DNA from: Rhizobium sp. RCAM05350
Lineage (GTDB): Bacteria > Pseudomonadota > Alphaproteobacteria > Rhizobiales > Rhizobiaceae
Length of the DNA stretch: 64,000 nt
NCBI GenBank assembly: GCA_024426085.1
Contig: CP087975.1
Coordinates: 62,001 to 126,000, forward strand
Direction: 5' to 3'
The translations under genes and the position numbers were made by a program. A model generated the notes under the pieces. That model did no database searches. It had not been told where the DNA came from and saw only the letters and a list, made by a program, of their open reading frames with translations. Positions 28,897 to 38,818 of the stretch are shown in pieces. The stretch's first letter is position 1. Each line of letters starts with the position of its first letter.

Positions 28897-30020
28897 ATGC
28901 AGGCCGTTGAAATTCTCGAACACCTGGTGGCTTTTCCCTCCGTCGTTGGCCAGGCGAACGGCGCCATCGTCGAATGGATCTGCGCTTATATCGCGCATTT
29001 CAATCAGGACGTGACTATCCTTCCGGGGCCGGAAGGCGACCGCTCGAACCTCTTCGCAACCATTGGTCCGAAGAACGTCCCCGGCTATGTCCTTTCGGGT
29101 CACATGGACGTGGTGCCGGCCAACGAACCGGAATGGTCGTCAGACCCCTTCGTGTTGCGGGCGCAGGCTAATCGTTTCTACGGTCGCGGCACCTCTGACA
29201 TGAAGGGCTTTCTTGCCGCAACACTCGCCGCCTTGCCGGTCCTCGCATCAAAACAGCTTTCTCAACCTATCCATTTTGCCTTTTCGTACGACGAGGAAGC
29301 GGGCTGCCGCGGCGTGCCGCATTTGATCAAGCGTCTTCCCGAACTCTGCGCTAAGCCCGAAGGCGCGATTATCGGCGAACCGAGCAACATGCGCGCGATC
29401 TGCGCCCATAAAGGCAAGGCGGCAGTGCGCGTTGAAATCCGCGGCCGGTCGGGCCATTCCTCATGACCCGATCAAGGCATGAATGCCATCCACGCCATGG
29501 CGGAGGTGCTGACGGATGCAGCCGCCGCCGCCGGACGTCTTGCACTTGGTCCTTTCGATCCGGCTTTCGACCCGCCTTACTCCTCACTCCAAGTCGGTAC
29601 GGTCAAGGGCGGACAGGCCGTCAACATCATTCCCGATCTGTGCAGCGCCGAATTTGAAGCGCGCTATTGCCGGCGTTTGCCCCTCTGCACTGCTCGCCCC
29701 TGATCAGAGAAAAGGCCGAGAGCCTGCGAAGCCGGGGCCTGCAGGTGAACTGGGATCCGATGAGCGCCTATCCAGCCTTGTCGCTTGCGAACGATGCGCC
29801 ACTTGCGCAACTGCTCAAGGAGTTGACGGGGCGGGAGCCACTTCCGGCGGTTAGCTACGGAACGGAAGCCGGTCTCTATCAGGAGGCTGGGATCGACGCG
29901 ATCATCTGTGGCCCGGGCGATATCTCACGCGCGCACCGGCCGGACGAGTTCATTCTCGTGGACGAGTTGATGGCCTGCCAGTCCATGATCGAAACACTCG
30001 GCGCGAGGCTTTCCAAGTGA
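28897..30020 (+). CDS. argE: M20-family deacylase, acetylornithine deacetylase-like (frameshifted)
   Basis: Cytoplasmic zinc amidohydrolase of about 374 residues. The metal-binding sequence GYVLSGHMDVVPANEPEW is followed by FYGRGTSDMKGFLAATLAAL and the catalytic-base stretch FAFSYDEEAGCRGVPHLI. The lid domain reads ICAHKGKAAVRVEIRGRSGH. Frameshifts near 29465 and 29665 divide it; the C-terminal part VSYGTEAGLYQEAGID and ICGPGDISRAHRPDEF supplies the last metal ligand. ArgE relatives in catabolic islands often remove N-acyl groups from amino acids or amines. Here it heads a run of amino-acid/amine catabolic genes, so a degradative rather than arginine-biosynthetic role is likely. The start at 28897 lacks a strong ribosome site. 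Confidence 0.78.
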
Positions 30021-30078
30021 AGAAGGCGCACACCGTGACAGGCGCGGATGCAACAGGCGACCAAACGAGAGAATACTG

Positions 30079-31000
30079 ATGACTTTGTTATTCAATTCCG
30101 ACGCCGAACGCGGCCGTATTTTCCAGGAAGCTTTCGCGCTGAACTTCCGGACCTTCCCTTTTCCCTGGACCCGACAGCCGTCGAACCTCACGACGTGCGT
30201 TACCTGATAACCTGGACGGCGCCCGCGGACCTCGGCCGATATGGAAATCTGGAGATCGTCTTTTCAATCGGTGCCGGTGTCGATCAATTTCAGATCGACC
30301 GCCTGCCGGAGGGAGTGAAGCTGGTGCGCATGGTCGAGGATGGGATCATCCGCATGATGCAGGAATATGTGACGTTTGCAGTGCTGGCGCTGCACCGCAA
30401 TCTTCCGGCCTATCTCCTCCAACAGAGAAAGCAGGAATGGCAAGGCATTCCGCAGGCGCAGGCGGCCGACCGGACGGTCGGCGTTCTCGGCCTCGGCGCA
30501 CTGGGCAGCGCCGTAATCGATCGCCTGAAGCCTTTTAGTTTTGCCTTGTCCGGCTGGAGCCGCAGCCAGCGCAGATCGAAGGTGTGGCCACCTATAGCGG
30601 ACAGGACGGGTTGCAAGATTTTCTGAGGGATGTCGATATTCTGATCTGTCTGCTGCCATTGACGGAAGAAACGCGCGATTTCCTGAATTCGGATTTGTTC
30701 GGCATGCTGCCGATCGGTGCCAGTCTCATCCACACCGGACGCGGCCCGCAGCTCGATCATGCCGCTCTGGTCGAGGCACTGGACAGAGGCCATCTGGCGA
30801 GTGCGGTAATCGACGTAACGGACCCGGAGCCGTTACCTCCCGGCCATGTCTTCTGGTCGCACCCGAAGATCATCCTCACCCCGCATGTGGCGAGCGTCAC
30901 CCAGGCGGAAACGGCAGCAAGCGCTGTCATCGACAACATCAAACGCCACCGCGCAGGTCTCGATCCGATCGGCCTGGTCAATCGGACGCGCGGCTACTGA
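30079..31000 (+). CDS. ghrA: D-2-hydroxyacid dehydrogenase, glyoxylate/hydroxypyruvate reductase A type (frameshifted)
   Basis: NAD(P)-dependent 2-hydroxyacid dehydrogenase, about 307 residues. Key parts are LEIVFSIGAGVDQFQIDRLP (substrate loop), the Rossmann motif VGVLGLGALGSAVIDRL, LPLTEETRDFLNSDLF, IHTGRGPQLDHAAL with the catalytic Arg region, and the Glu/His end VTDPEPLPPGHVFWSHPKII. The frame shifts near 30165 and 30575. Family members reduce glyoxylate or hydroxypyruvate. The gene lies 58 bases after the ArgE-like gene and 28 bases before a cupin gene in the same operon. Confidence 0.8.
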
Positions 31001-31028
31001 TCTGACGACCAACCAAGAAAGGCTCCTC

Positions 31029-31382
31029 ATGACTCTGCTGAAAACAATCGACACCAATCCTACCGCCTCGCCGCGGGAATCGAAGCCCTTGCCGGAACGC
31101 CTCATCAACGGCGACCCGTCCTTCAAAATCTGGCCGCAGGACGTAACCCGCGGCGAGATGATCCACACTGGCATCTGGGAAGCGACGCCAGGCGAGACGC
31201 GTTCGATCAAGGGGGAGACGTTTGAGTTCTGCCACATCCTGTCCGGCATCGTCGAGATCACGCCCGACGATGGGGAGCCGACGCTCTACAAGGCGGGGGA
31301 AAGCTTCGTCATGAAGCCCGGCTTTACCGGTGTCTGGAAAACCATTGAGACAGTCCGCAAGATCCACGTCACCATCATGTGA
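31029..31382 (+). CDS. Small cupin-domain protein
   Basis: Intact 117-residue single-domain cupin (DUF861-like). The two cupin motifs are visible around TFEFCHILSGIVEITPDDGE and GESFVMKPGFTGVWKT. The first has fewer metal-type His residues than classical cupins, as in the DUF861 group. Such proteins often act with neighbouring amino-acid or organic-acid catabolic enzymes, but no reaction can be assigned. AAAGG and AGG-type ribosome signals precede the ATG at 31029. It is in line with the ghrA-like gene before and the aldehyde dehydrogenase after. Confidence 0.8.
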   Translation: MTLLKTIDTNPTASPRESKPLPERLINGDPSFKIWPQDVTRGEMIHTGIWEATPGETRSIKGETFEFCHILSGIVEITPDDGEPTLYKAGESFVMKPGFTGVWKTIETVRKIHVTIM

Positions 31383-31620
31383 CACGATCCTCGGGCTGCC
31401 CCCTCGCTCTCTTTATAACCTCCGGCGGCTGCATGCTCATGCGTCTTGCCGCCGCTTCTTTGTAACTCTCCAACAAGGCAACTGTCGCGCTACTGCCCCC
31501 GAAGATTCAGCTGGTAGGGCTTGGTAAAACGGAGTTTTCGTCCGTCTGCAGGGGACAGTCGACGCATGATGCCGGGGATCTGACAGTAATCTTGTGCAAA
31601 CCTATCACAAGGATAATGCG

Positions 31621-33085
31621 ATGACCCTCAGCTTCGACCCAGATTCGCTTTCACTGCCAAAAGGGCATTTCATCGGCGGCAGACTGATCGACGCACAAGG
31701 CGAACTGCCGACGCACCGTCCTTCGGACACAAAGGCTTATTGGGATTGCCCGGTTGCCGATGCGGATATTGTCGACCAGGCCGTCGAAACGGCACGAAAG
31801 GCGTTGAAGGAGAGCGGCTGGGCCGACGTGCGGCCACGCGACCGCACCAAGGCGATGCAGCGCTGGGCCGATCTGATCGAAGATGAGGCCGTCCCGCTTG
31901 CTAAAATGGAAGCTGTCGGTTCTGACCCGCCCCGTGGGACACCTGATCGCCGGCGACATTGCCGTGACCGCCGAACAGATCCGCTTCTTCGCTGAATTCG
32001 CAGACAAGGAAGGCAGCGACCTCGTACCGACCGACGGCAACAGTCTCGGCATAATCATGACAGAGCCCTATGGGGTCGTCGGCGCGATTACGCCCTGGAA
32101 TTTCCCGTTGTCGATGGCAGGGTGGAAGCTCGGCCCGGCACTCGCCGCCGGCAATGCGGTCGTGCTGAAACCCTCCGAGATGACGCCTTTCTCGACGCTC
32201 TATCTTGCCGAGCTTGCGGTGCGCGCCGGTTTGCCGGCGGGCCTCATCAACATCGTTCTGGGCGATGGGGCGACCACCGGCAACGCGATCACAGGTCATC
32301 CCGGAATTGGGAAGGTGAGCTTCACCGGCTCGACCGGCGCGGGCTCGGCCATCATGGTCAATATCGCCCGGACTGGCGTCAAGCCGATGACGCTTGAGCT
32401 CGGCGGGAAGAGCCCACAACTCGTTTTTGCCGACGCTGACCTTGATCTGGCAGCCGAAGCCATCGCCACCGGTCTTCTTTCCAACGCCGGACAGGCCTGC
32501 GTGGCAGGATCGCGCCTCATTGTTGAGGCGAAGGCGGCGGAGGCCTTGGCGGAGGCCATCATTGTCAGGCTGGCGACCATCCGCCCCGGCCCCACCTGGG
32601 ACGAAACCACTGATTATCCGCCGATCATCTCCGAGCGGCAGATCGGCCGCATGGACAGCATCGTCCGCGCCACCATCGAAGGCGGCGCCGAATGCCTTAC
32701 GGGTGGCAAGCGCCTCGACCGTGAAGGCTACTTCTACGCGCCGACGCTGATCTCCGGCGTGACGGCAACGTCGCCCGCCGTGCTTGAAGAAATCTTCGGC
32801 CCGGTGCTGACCATCCAGACGTTCGAGGATGAGGAAGAGGCGTTGTCCCTTGCCGACCACCCGACCTACGGGCTGGCAGCCGGCCTCTTCACCCGCGATC
32901 TTTCCCGAGCCATCCGCCTGACACGGCGTCTGCAGGCCGGCACGGTCTGGGTCAATCGCTACGGCCGTTCGCGCGATCATATCCTGCCGACTGGGGGCTA
33001 CAAGCAATCCGGCATCGGCAAGGACCTCGGACGCGAAGCCTATCTCGCCAACCGCAAGAGCAAGAGCGTGCTCATCAGCCTTTGA
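31621..33085 (+). CDS. NAD-dependent aldehyde dehydrogenase (one frameshift)
   Basis: ALDH of about 487 residues. It contains VVGAITPWNFPLSMAGWKLG (cofactor site), VSFTGSTGAGSAIM, the general-base Glu in TLELGGKSPQLVF (about residue 258) and the nucleophile Cys in NAGQACVAGSR (about 293), plus EEIFGPVLTIQTFEDEEEAL. A frameshift near 31912, between KMEAVGS and RPVGHLIAGD, splits off the first 100 residues. The ATG at 31621 follows CACAAGGATA. Substrates cannot be told apart by sequence. The setting suggests an aminoaldehyde or semialdehyde produced by the neighbouring oxidase or aminotransferase. Confidence 0.85.
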
Positions 33086-33094
33086 GGACCGACC

Positions 33095-34139
33095 ATGAAG
33101 ATCTACAAGATCGCCCTTCTGCCAGGAGACGGTATCGGCCACGATGTCACCGATGCGGCCTGGGCTGTCCTGGAAAAAGCTGCCCGGACAAACGGGTTCG
33201 CCTTGGCAGGCACCAGTTACCCCTGGTCCTGCGACTACTACCTCCAGCATGGCACGATGATGCCCGCCGATGGCATTGACACACTGAAATCCTTTGATGC
33301 CATCCTGCTTGGAGCGGTCGGCTGGCCGGCGAAAGTACCGGACTCGGTCTCGCTGCACGGGCTTCTCCTGCCCATCCGCAAGGCCTTCGTCCAATATGCC
33401 AATATCCGCCCGCACAGGCTGCTGCCGGGCGTTCAGGGCCCGCTGAAGGCCAACGGTTTCGACATTCTCTGTATCCGCGAAAACACCGAGGGTGAATATT
33501 CCGGCGCCGGCGGCCGCGTCCATCAGGGCGCCGACAATGAAGTGGCAGTCGAGACCTCGATCTTCACCCGCAAGGGTGTGGAGCGCATCCTGCGTTTTGG
33601 CTTCGAACAGGCCCGCACCCGGCGCGGCAAGCTCGCTTCCGTCACAAAATCCAATGCGCAGAAATATTCGATGGTGTTCTGGGACGAGATCACGCAGGCG
33701 CTTGCGCGTGAGTATCCAGATGTCGAGGTGACGAGCTATCATATCGACGCCATGGCCGCCCGCATGGTCATGGCGCCGGAAACCCTCGACGTAGTGGTCG
33801 CCTCCAATCTGTTCGGCGACATCCTCACAGACCTTGGTGCCGCCATTCAGGGCGGGCTTGGTTTCGCCAGCTTCCGCCAATATCAATCCGGACCGCTCGG
33901 CGCCGTCGATGTTCGAACCCGTCCATGGCTCGGCGCCAGACATCGCCCATCTCGGCATTGCCAACCCGATCGCCGCCATATGGTCGGGCGCGATGATGCT
34001 GGATCACCTTGGCGAGAAAACCGCCGCTAGCAATGTCATGGCCGCGATCGAGGCAACGACTGCGCGCGGCATCGGCGCCATCCCTGGCAAGGACAAAACA
34101 GAAGCAATCACCGCAGCCGTGCTTTCAGCGCTTACCTGA
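33095..34139 (+). CDS. ttuC: Tartrate dehydrogenase / D-malate dehydrogenase family (one frameshift)
   Basis: Decarboxylating beta-hydroxyacid dehydrogenase of the isopropylmalate/isocitrate family, about 347 residues. It opens KIALLPGDGIGHDVTDAAWA and has LLGAVGWPAKVPDSVSLHGL, the tartrate-dehydrogenase-type substrate loop. It also has CIRENTEGEYSGAGGRVHQG and the metal-binding Asp pair SNLFGDILTDLGAAIQGG. A frameshift near 33875 precedes MFEPVHGSAPDIAHLG and the C-terminus. Family members oxidise tartrate or D-malate with NAD and Mn2+. It begins 9 bases after the aldehyde dehydrogenase stop, in the same operon. Confidence 0.82.
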
Positions 34140-34155
34140 CAGAAGAGAGGACACA

Positions 34156-35615
34156 ATGTACGATTTGAAGGATGAGAGCCTGTTTCATGAGGATGCGCTC
34201 ATCGGCGGCGAATGGCGCAGCGCGGCGGCGGGGCGCAAGATCGAGGTCATCGACCCGGCAATGCAGGGCGTTCTCGGCACTGTTCCTGACATGGATGGCA
34301 GCGATACCCCGCGCGGCGATCGAGGCGGCGGAGAATGCCTTCGGGCCGTGGCGCAAGAAGACGCATGCCGAACGCGCCGCCTTGCTGGAGGCCTGGCATG
34401 ACCTGATGATCGAAAACATCGAGGATCTCGCGCTGATCCTGACGAAGGAACAGGGCAAGCCGCTGGCGGAAGCGCGCGGCGAAATTCTCACACGGGGCCT
34501 CGTTCGTCAAATGGTTTTCCGAGGAAGCCCGCCGCATCGGCGGCACGACCATTCCGTCACCGACAGCGGACCGGCGGATCGTCGTCCTGAAGGAACCGGT
34601 CGGTGTATCCACGGATCATCACGCCCTGGAATTTCCCCAACGCGATGATCACCCGCAAGGTCGGCCCGGCGCTTGCCGCCGGCTGCACCGTCGTCATCAA
34701 GCCGTCGGACCTGACGCCTTATTCGGCACTTGCGCTCGGCGTTCTGGCAGAACGCGCCGGCATTCCGAAGGGCGTCATCAACATCGTCACCGGCATGCCG
34801 ACCGAGATCGGAAACGAGTTGATGGCGAATGAGACTGTTCGCAAGATTTCCTTCACTGGTTCCACCCGTGTCGGTGCCCTTCTGATGCGCGGCGCATCCG
34901 ACAGCATCAAGCGGCTCAGCCTGGAACTCGGCGGCAACGCGCCTTTCATCGTCTTCGACGACGCCGATCTCGACCTTGCCGTCGAGGGGGCGATCGCTTC
35001 GAAATTCCGCAATGGCGGCCAGACCTGCGTCTGCGCCAACCGCCTTCTCGTCCAATCCGGTGTATATGACACCTTCGCCGAAAAGCTGGCCGCCCGCGTC
35101 TCGGCCATGAAGGTCGGACCCGGCACGGAAGCCGGCGTCGATATCGGCCCGATGATCAACAGGGCCGCGATCGACAAGATCAACCGCCATGTGGAAGATG
35201 CGGTCGCCAAGGGTGCTCAGAATCCTCACGACGCCTGCGGCCATGCCTGCGGGCGATCAGTACACGGCGCCGGTCGTGCTCAGCGAGGCAACGACGGACA
35301 TGCAGCTCGCCAGCGAGGAAACCTTCGGGCCTGTTGCCCCCTCTTCCGCTTCGAGAAGGAGGAGGAGGCAATCAGGATCGCCAATGCAACCCCTTCGGTT
35401 TAGCGGCCTATTTCTATACCGAAAGCTTGAAGCGTTCCTGGCGCGTTGCCGAGGCGCTGGAGTTCGGCATGGTTGGCCTTAATACCGGAGCAATTTCGAC
35501 GGAAGTTGCCCCCTTCGGCGGCGTGAAACAGTCCGGCCTTGGCCGTGAAGGCGCCCAGTGCGGGATCGAGGAATATCTGGAAATGAAGAGCCTCCACATC
35601 GGCGGGCTCACGTGA
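34156..35615 (+). pseudogene. gabD: Succinate-semialdehyde dehydrogenase-like ALDH (many frameshifts)
   Basis: NAD(P)-dependent ALDH related to GabD, about 485 residues when repaired. Motifs: TKEQGKPLAEARGEIL, ITPWNFPNAMITRKVGPALA, ISFTGSTRVGALLM, LSLELGGNAPFIVFDDADLD with the Glu, GGQTCVCANR with the nucleophile Cys, and PFGGVKQSGLGREG. At least six frameshifts (near 34310, 34500, 34600, 35215, 35335 and 35395) interrupt it, the highest density in the window. It starts 16 bases after the tartrate-dehydrogenase-like gene and is the last gene before a strong terminator. GabD converts succinate semialdehyde to succinate and would close a polyamine or GABA route. Confidence 0.78.
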
Positions 35616-35639
35616 TCGACTGACGAGAACAACGAATAA

Positions 35640-35673
35640 GGGCGCCGGGAAATCATCCCGGCGCCCTTTTTTT
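35640..35673 (+). terminator. Strong Rho-independent terminator
   Basis: An 11-pair perfect stem GGGCGCCGGGA / TCCCGGCGCCC (35640-35650 and 35656-35666) with the loop AATCA is followed by seven T residues. It closes the plus-strand argE-to-gabD operon. Because the next gene is convergent, it may also serve the minus strand. Confidence 0.92.
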
Positions 35674-35690
35674 GTTTCTCGCTGATGCCT

Positions 35691-36963
35691 TTACTGAAAC
35701 CGGTCGAGGGTCTTGTAGTACAGCCCGACAAGCGGCAGGAACCACGGCTTGCCGAAATGGCCGGGAACGGCCGGCCAGTCGAGCCCATTTACCGGATTGC
35801 GATCCGTCTTGCCCAGAATGGCGTCGGCAATGATCATGCCAAGGTGCGTGGACAATTGCGCGCCATGGCCGGAATAGCCCATGGCGTACCAGACGCCATC
35901 GACATAGCCGGCGCGGATAGCGATCCTTGGTCATATCGACCAGCCCACCCCAGCAATAGTCAATTTCGACGCCCGCCAGCTGTGGGAAGATTTGAAGAAG
36001 GCTCGCCCGAAGGACGTCTCCGCTCTTTGCGTCCGACCGCTGATCGGAGGTCGCTGAAAAGCAGGCGCGGCCGCCAAAGATCAGCCGGTTATCGGGCGCT
36101 AACCGGAAATAATTGCCGATATTCATCGAGGTGACGCAGGTCCGGTTGGCGGGCATCGTCGCCGCGATTTCGGCTTCAGGTCAGCGGTCGGGTCGCAATA
36201 ATAAAACTGCCGACCGAAACGATGCGGCGACGAAAATAACCGAACACCGATGGCGTATAGGCGCCAGTCGCCACGAGCACGTGATCGGCGGTGACGGTCC
36301 CGCGCGCGGTAGCCAGGCTGTGACGTCCATTTCCCTTGCGATGGGCCGTTACCGCCGCCTTTTCAAAAATGGTAGCGCCATGGCGGGCAGCGGCGGTGGC
36401 GAGCCCTACGACGTACCGCCCCATATGCATCATCGCGCTCTTCTTCGACAACATTGCGCCATGGAATGGCGACCCGACTTCGCTTTTCAGATCATTTGCG
36501 CTGAGAAGCGCCGTTTCCGGAGTCGACTTCTCTGTGAACCGCCTCAAAGTTGCGGGCGATGGCGTCGAAATGCTGCGGCTTGGAGGCGAGCTTGAGCTTT
36601 CCGGCCCGGCGGAAATTGCAGTCGATCCCCTCCTCGGCGATGATCGCCTCGATTGTGTCGATAGAGTCATCGAATGCCCGGTAAAGAGCGACGGCGCGCT
36701 CTTTACCAAGTTCAGCCTTGGCGGCAATGAAGCTGTGGGCGAGGCCATTGTTAAGATGCCCGCCATTGCGGCCGGAAGCGCCCCATCCGATCCGTTCCGC
36801 CTCCAGCAAGACGACGCGCGTACCAGCCTTCGCAAGATGGCGCGGCAGCAAGGCCGGTGAAGCCGCCGCCGATGATGGCGACGTCGTAATGTCCTTCGAC
36901 CGCGCCTTGCGCGGCACCTCCGAAGACGGGGGCCGTGTCGTGCCAGTAGGATTTGAGCTTCAT
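35691..36963 (-). pseudogene. FAD-dependent amine/amino acid oxidoreductase, DAO family (frameshifted)
   Basis: DAO-fold flavoprotein of about 425 residues resembling gamma-glutamylputrescine oxidase (PuuB). It opens MKLKSYWHDTAPVFGG, then YDVAIIGGGFTGLAA (FAD dinucleotide site), VVLLEAERIGWGASGRNGGH, the substrate half with MMHMGRYVVGLATAAARHGA, and near the end RLIFGGRACF and AMGYSGHGAQLSTHLG, the second FAD contact. Frameshifts lie near 36850, 36520, 36180 and 35920. Oxidation of an amine or N-methyl amino acid to an aldehyde would feed the two aldehyde dehydrogenases encoded next door on the other strand. Confidence 0.8.
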
Positions 36964-36976
36964 TGCCATGCCCCCG

Positions 36977-37660
36977 TCAGAGCCCGACGACGCCCGGCAG
37001 ACCCGAAATATCCACGATTTCGACATAGCCATAATAGGGGTTCGCCGGCTCGTGACCGCGATTGACCCAGACCTTGTTCTTGATGCCGAGGTCGTGCGCC
37101 GACATCAAGTCATAGCGGAAGGACGACGAGCAGTGCAGAACGTCATCAGGCCCGCAGCCCAGCATATCAAACATATATTCGAAGCCTTTGAAGCGCGGCT
37201 TGTAGGACTGCGCCTGCTCAGCAGTATAGACCGCATGGAAGGGCGCGCCGAGTTTTTCGACATTCGACATGATCTGAGAATTCATCGCGTTGGAAAGGAT
37301 GACCAGCGGAATTTCCTTTGCAACCTTGGCAAGGCCGGCCGGCACATCTGGATGTGGCCCCCAGGTCGGCACACGTTCGTAGACCATCCGCGCGGCTTCC
37401 TCATGGAATTTTATGCCGTTGCGCTTGCAGGCACGTTCGAGCGAGTTATGAACCACCTCGTTGTAAGGCTTCCAGTCGCCCATGATTTCGTCGAGACGAT
37501 AGGCGGCAAAGTTCTTGATGAACTCAGCCATTTGTGGCTCGTCGAACTGTTCGCCGTAAAGATCGCGCGCAGCTTCTGCCATCTGGAAGTTGGTCAGTGT
37601 CCCGTAGCAGTCGAAGGTGATGTATTTCAGGGCGGAATTGAGCCATGGCTGTAGAATCCT
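36977..37660 (-). CDS. Haloacid dehalogenase type II (HAD) hydrolase
   Basis: HAD-superfamily hydrolase of about 225 residues. The catalytic Asp is in ITFDCYGTLTNF, followed by LVILSNAMNSQIMSNVEKLG (motif II), SYKPRFKGFEYMF with the motif III Lys, and LMSAHDLGIKNKVWVNRG. These match the L-2-haloacid dehalogenase subgroup. Many such proteins in catabolic islands have no proven halogenated substrate. The N-terminus is uncertain: an ATG at about 37656 is one base out of frame with the conserved start. It lies 13 bases upstream of the FAD oxidoreductase, so the two are cotranscribed. Confidence 0.78.
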   Translation of the reverse strand, partial: RILQPWLNSALKYITFDCYGTLTNFQMAEAARDLYGEQFDEPQMAEFIKNFAAYRLDEIMGDWKPYNEVVHNSLERACKRNGIKFHEEAARMVYERVPTWGPHPDVPAGLAKVAKEIPLVILSNAMNSQIMSNVEKLGAPFHAVYTAEQAQSYKPRFKGFEYMFDMLGCGPDDVLHCSSSFRYDLMSAHDLGIKNKVWVNRGHEPANPYYGYVEIVDISGLPGVVGL

Positions 37661-37965
37661 TGAATAACCGAAGCGATGTTGCCTATCTCAATCATAGGCC
37701 GGGGCCTGCCCTTTCGCTCGACTGAAATCAGCGGCGGCATAGCAGATTGTTCCGTATCACACGCACACTTTGGCACAGTGTTCCGCCGCAGCGATCATCG
37801 GATCGGCTCGCTTGGCTCGATGGTGTTCCGCCGCGCCCGCTGGTCAGCATAAGATGCGGTGAGCCCTCAAAGCTACGGTGAAAGATACCGCCAGCACCCC
37901 GTCCTCGGGACGATCTTCTGACACCGCGGGTCTAAGAATAAGAAAGCTTTTCAAGGATCCAACAG
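37661..37965. other. Divergent intergenic region
   Basis: About 305 bases between the HAD gene (minus) and GNAT paralogue 2 (plus). It probably carries both promoters. I see no gene and no confident operator. Confidence 0.4.
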
Positions 37966-38805
37966 ATGCACGCAAGTCAAATCGATCTTGTGGCCTTCAG
38001 GCCCGAACATCTCGAAGGTGCAGTCGCTTTGTCGCGCCAGGCCGGCTGGCCGCATCGTCCGGAAGACTGGCAAACGGCGCTTGCCGTGAGCCGCGGGATC
38101 GCGGCTGTTACGGACGACCACCATGTGGTCGGGACGGCACTGGTCACTCCCTATGGTGCAGACTGCGCAACGATCAACATGGTGATCGTCGATGAAGCTT
38201 CTCGCGGCCACGGTCTCGGGCGCAGGCTGATGCAGGCCGCACTCGACATCGGCGGCGAGCGACAGTTGCGTCTGGTTGCAACCACCGACGGACTTCCACT
38301 CTACGAAAAACTTGGCTTCCAGCCGGTCGGCACCATCCTGCAATATCAGGGGAAGATCCCCGCTATAGCAGCACCCGCTGGGATTGAGCCTGCCTGCGAC
38401 GCCGATTTTGAGGCTGTCGCAACGCTCGATCGGACCGCCTTCGGGGCCGACCGGACGTGCCTCTTGGAACATATAGCAAAAGCCGGACAGTTTGTCGTGA
38501 TGCGGCGCGCAGGCCGGGTTCAGGGCTTTGCTGCTCTGCGTGCTTTCGGACGGGGCGACGTGATCGGTCCGGTCGTGGCCGAGAATTTGCAGGATGCCCG
38601 CGCGCTCATTTCCTTCTTCATCGGGAGCCGACCGGGTGCATTTCTGCGCATCGATACCACGGCCGACACGGAACTCGCTCCATGGCTGGAAAGCTTGGGT
38701 TTTGCCCATGTCGGAGGCGGCATAGCCATGCGCACCGGAAGTGCCGAAGCTCCGGTGCGCGCCCATTACCAGACCTACGCTCTCGCTAACCAAGCCTTCG
38801 GCTGA
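37966..38805 (+). CDS. Two-domain GNAT-family acetyltransferase, paralogue 2
   Basis: Intact 279-residue tandem GNAT. Domain 1 has QAGWPHRPEDWQTALAVSRG and the acetyl-CoA loop SRGHGLGRRLMQAALDI, then LPLYEKLGFQPVG. Domain 2 carries DRTAFGADRTCLLEHIAKAG, LRAFGRGDVIGPVVAENLQD and PWLESLGFAHVGGG. It is a paralogue of the frameshifted gene at 27736 and here starts a new operon with a class III aminotransferase 13 bases downstream. Acetylation of an amine or amino acid in the same pathway is plausible but unproved; the ArgE-like deacylase could be the opposing activity. Confidence 0.88.
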   Translation: MHASQIDLVAFRPEHLEGAVALSRQAGWPHRPEDWQTALAVSRGIAAVTDDHHVVGTALVTPYGADCATINMVIVDEASRGHGLGRRLMQAALDIGGERQLRLVATTDGLPLYEKLGFQPVGTILQYQGKIPAIAAPAGIEPACDADFEAVATLDRTAFGADRTCLLEHIAKAGQFVVMRRAGRVQGFAALRAFGRGDVIGPVVAENLQDARALISFFIGSRPGAFLRIDTTADTELAPWLESLGFAHVGGGIAMRTGSAEAPVRAHYQTYALANQAFG

Positions 38806-38818
38806 CCTGGAGACCCGC

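Noticed and set aside
31901..33979. 692-codon minus-strand open frame
   Set aside because: Antisense to the aldehyde dehydrogenase and tartrate-dehydrogenase-like genes, both with catalytic motifs on the plus strand; the minus frame has only shadow composition.
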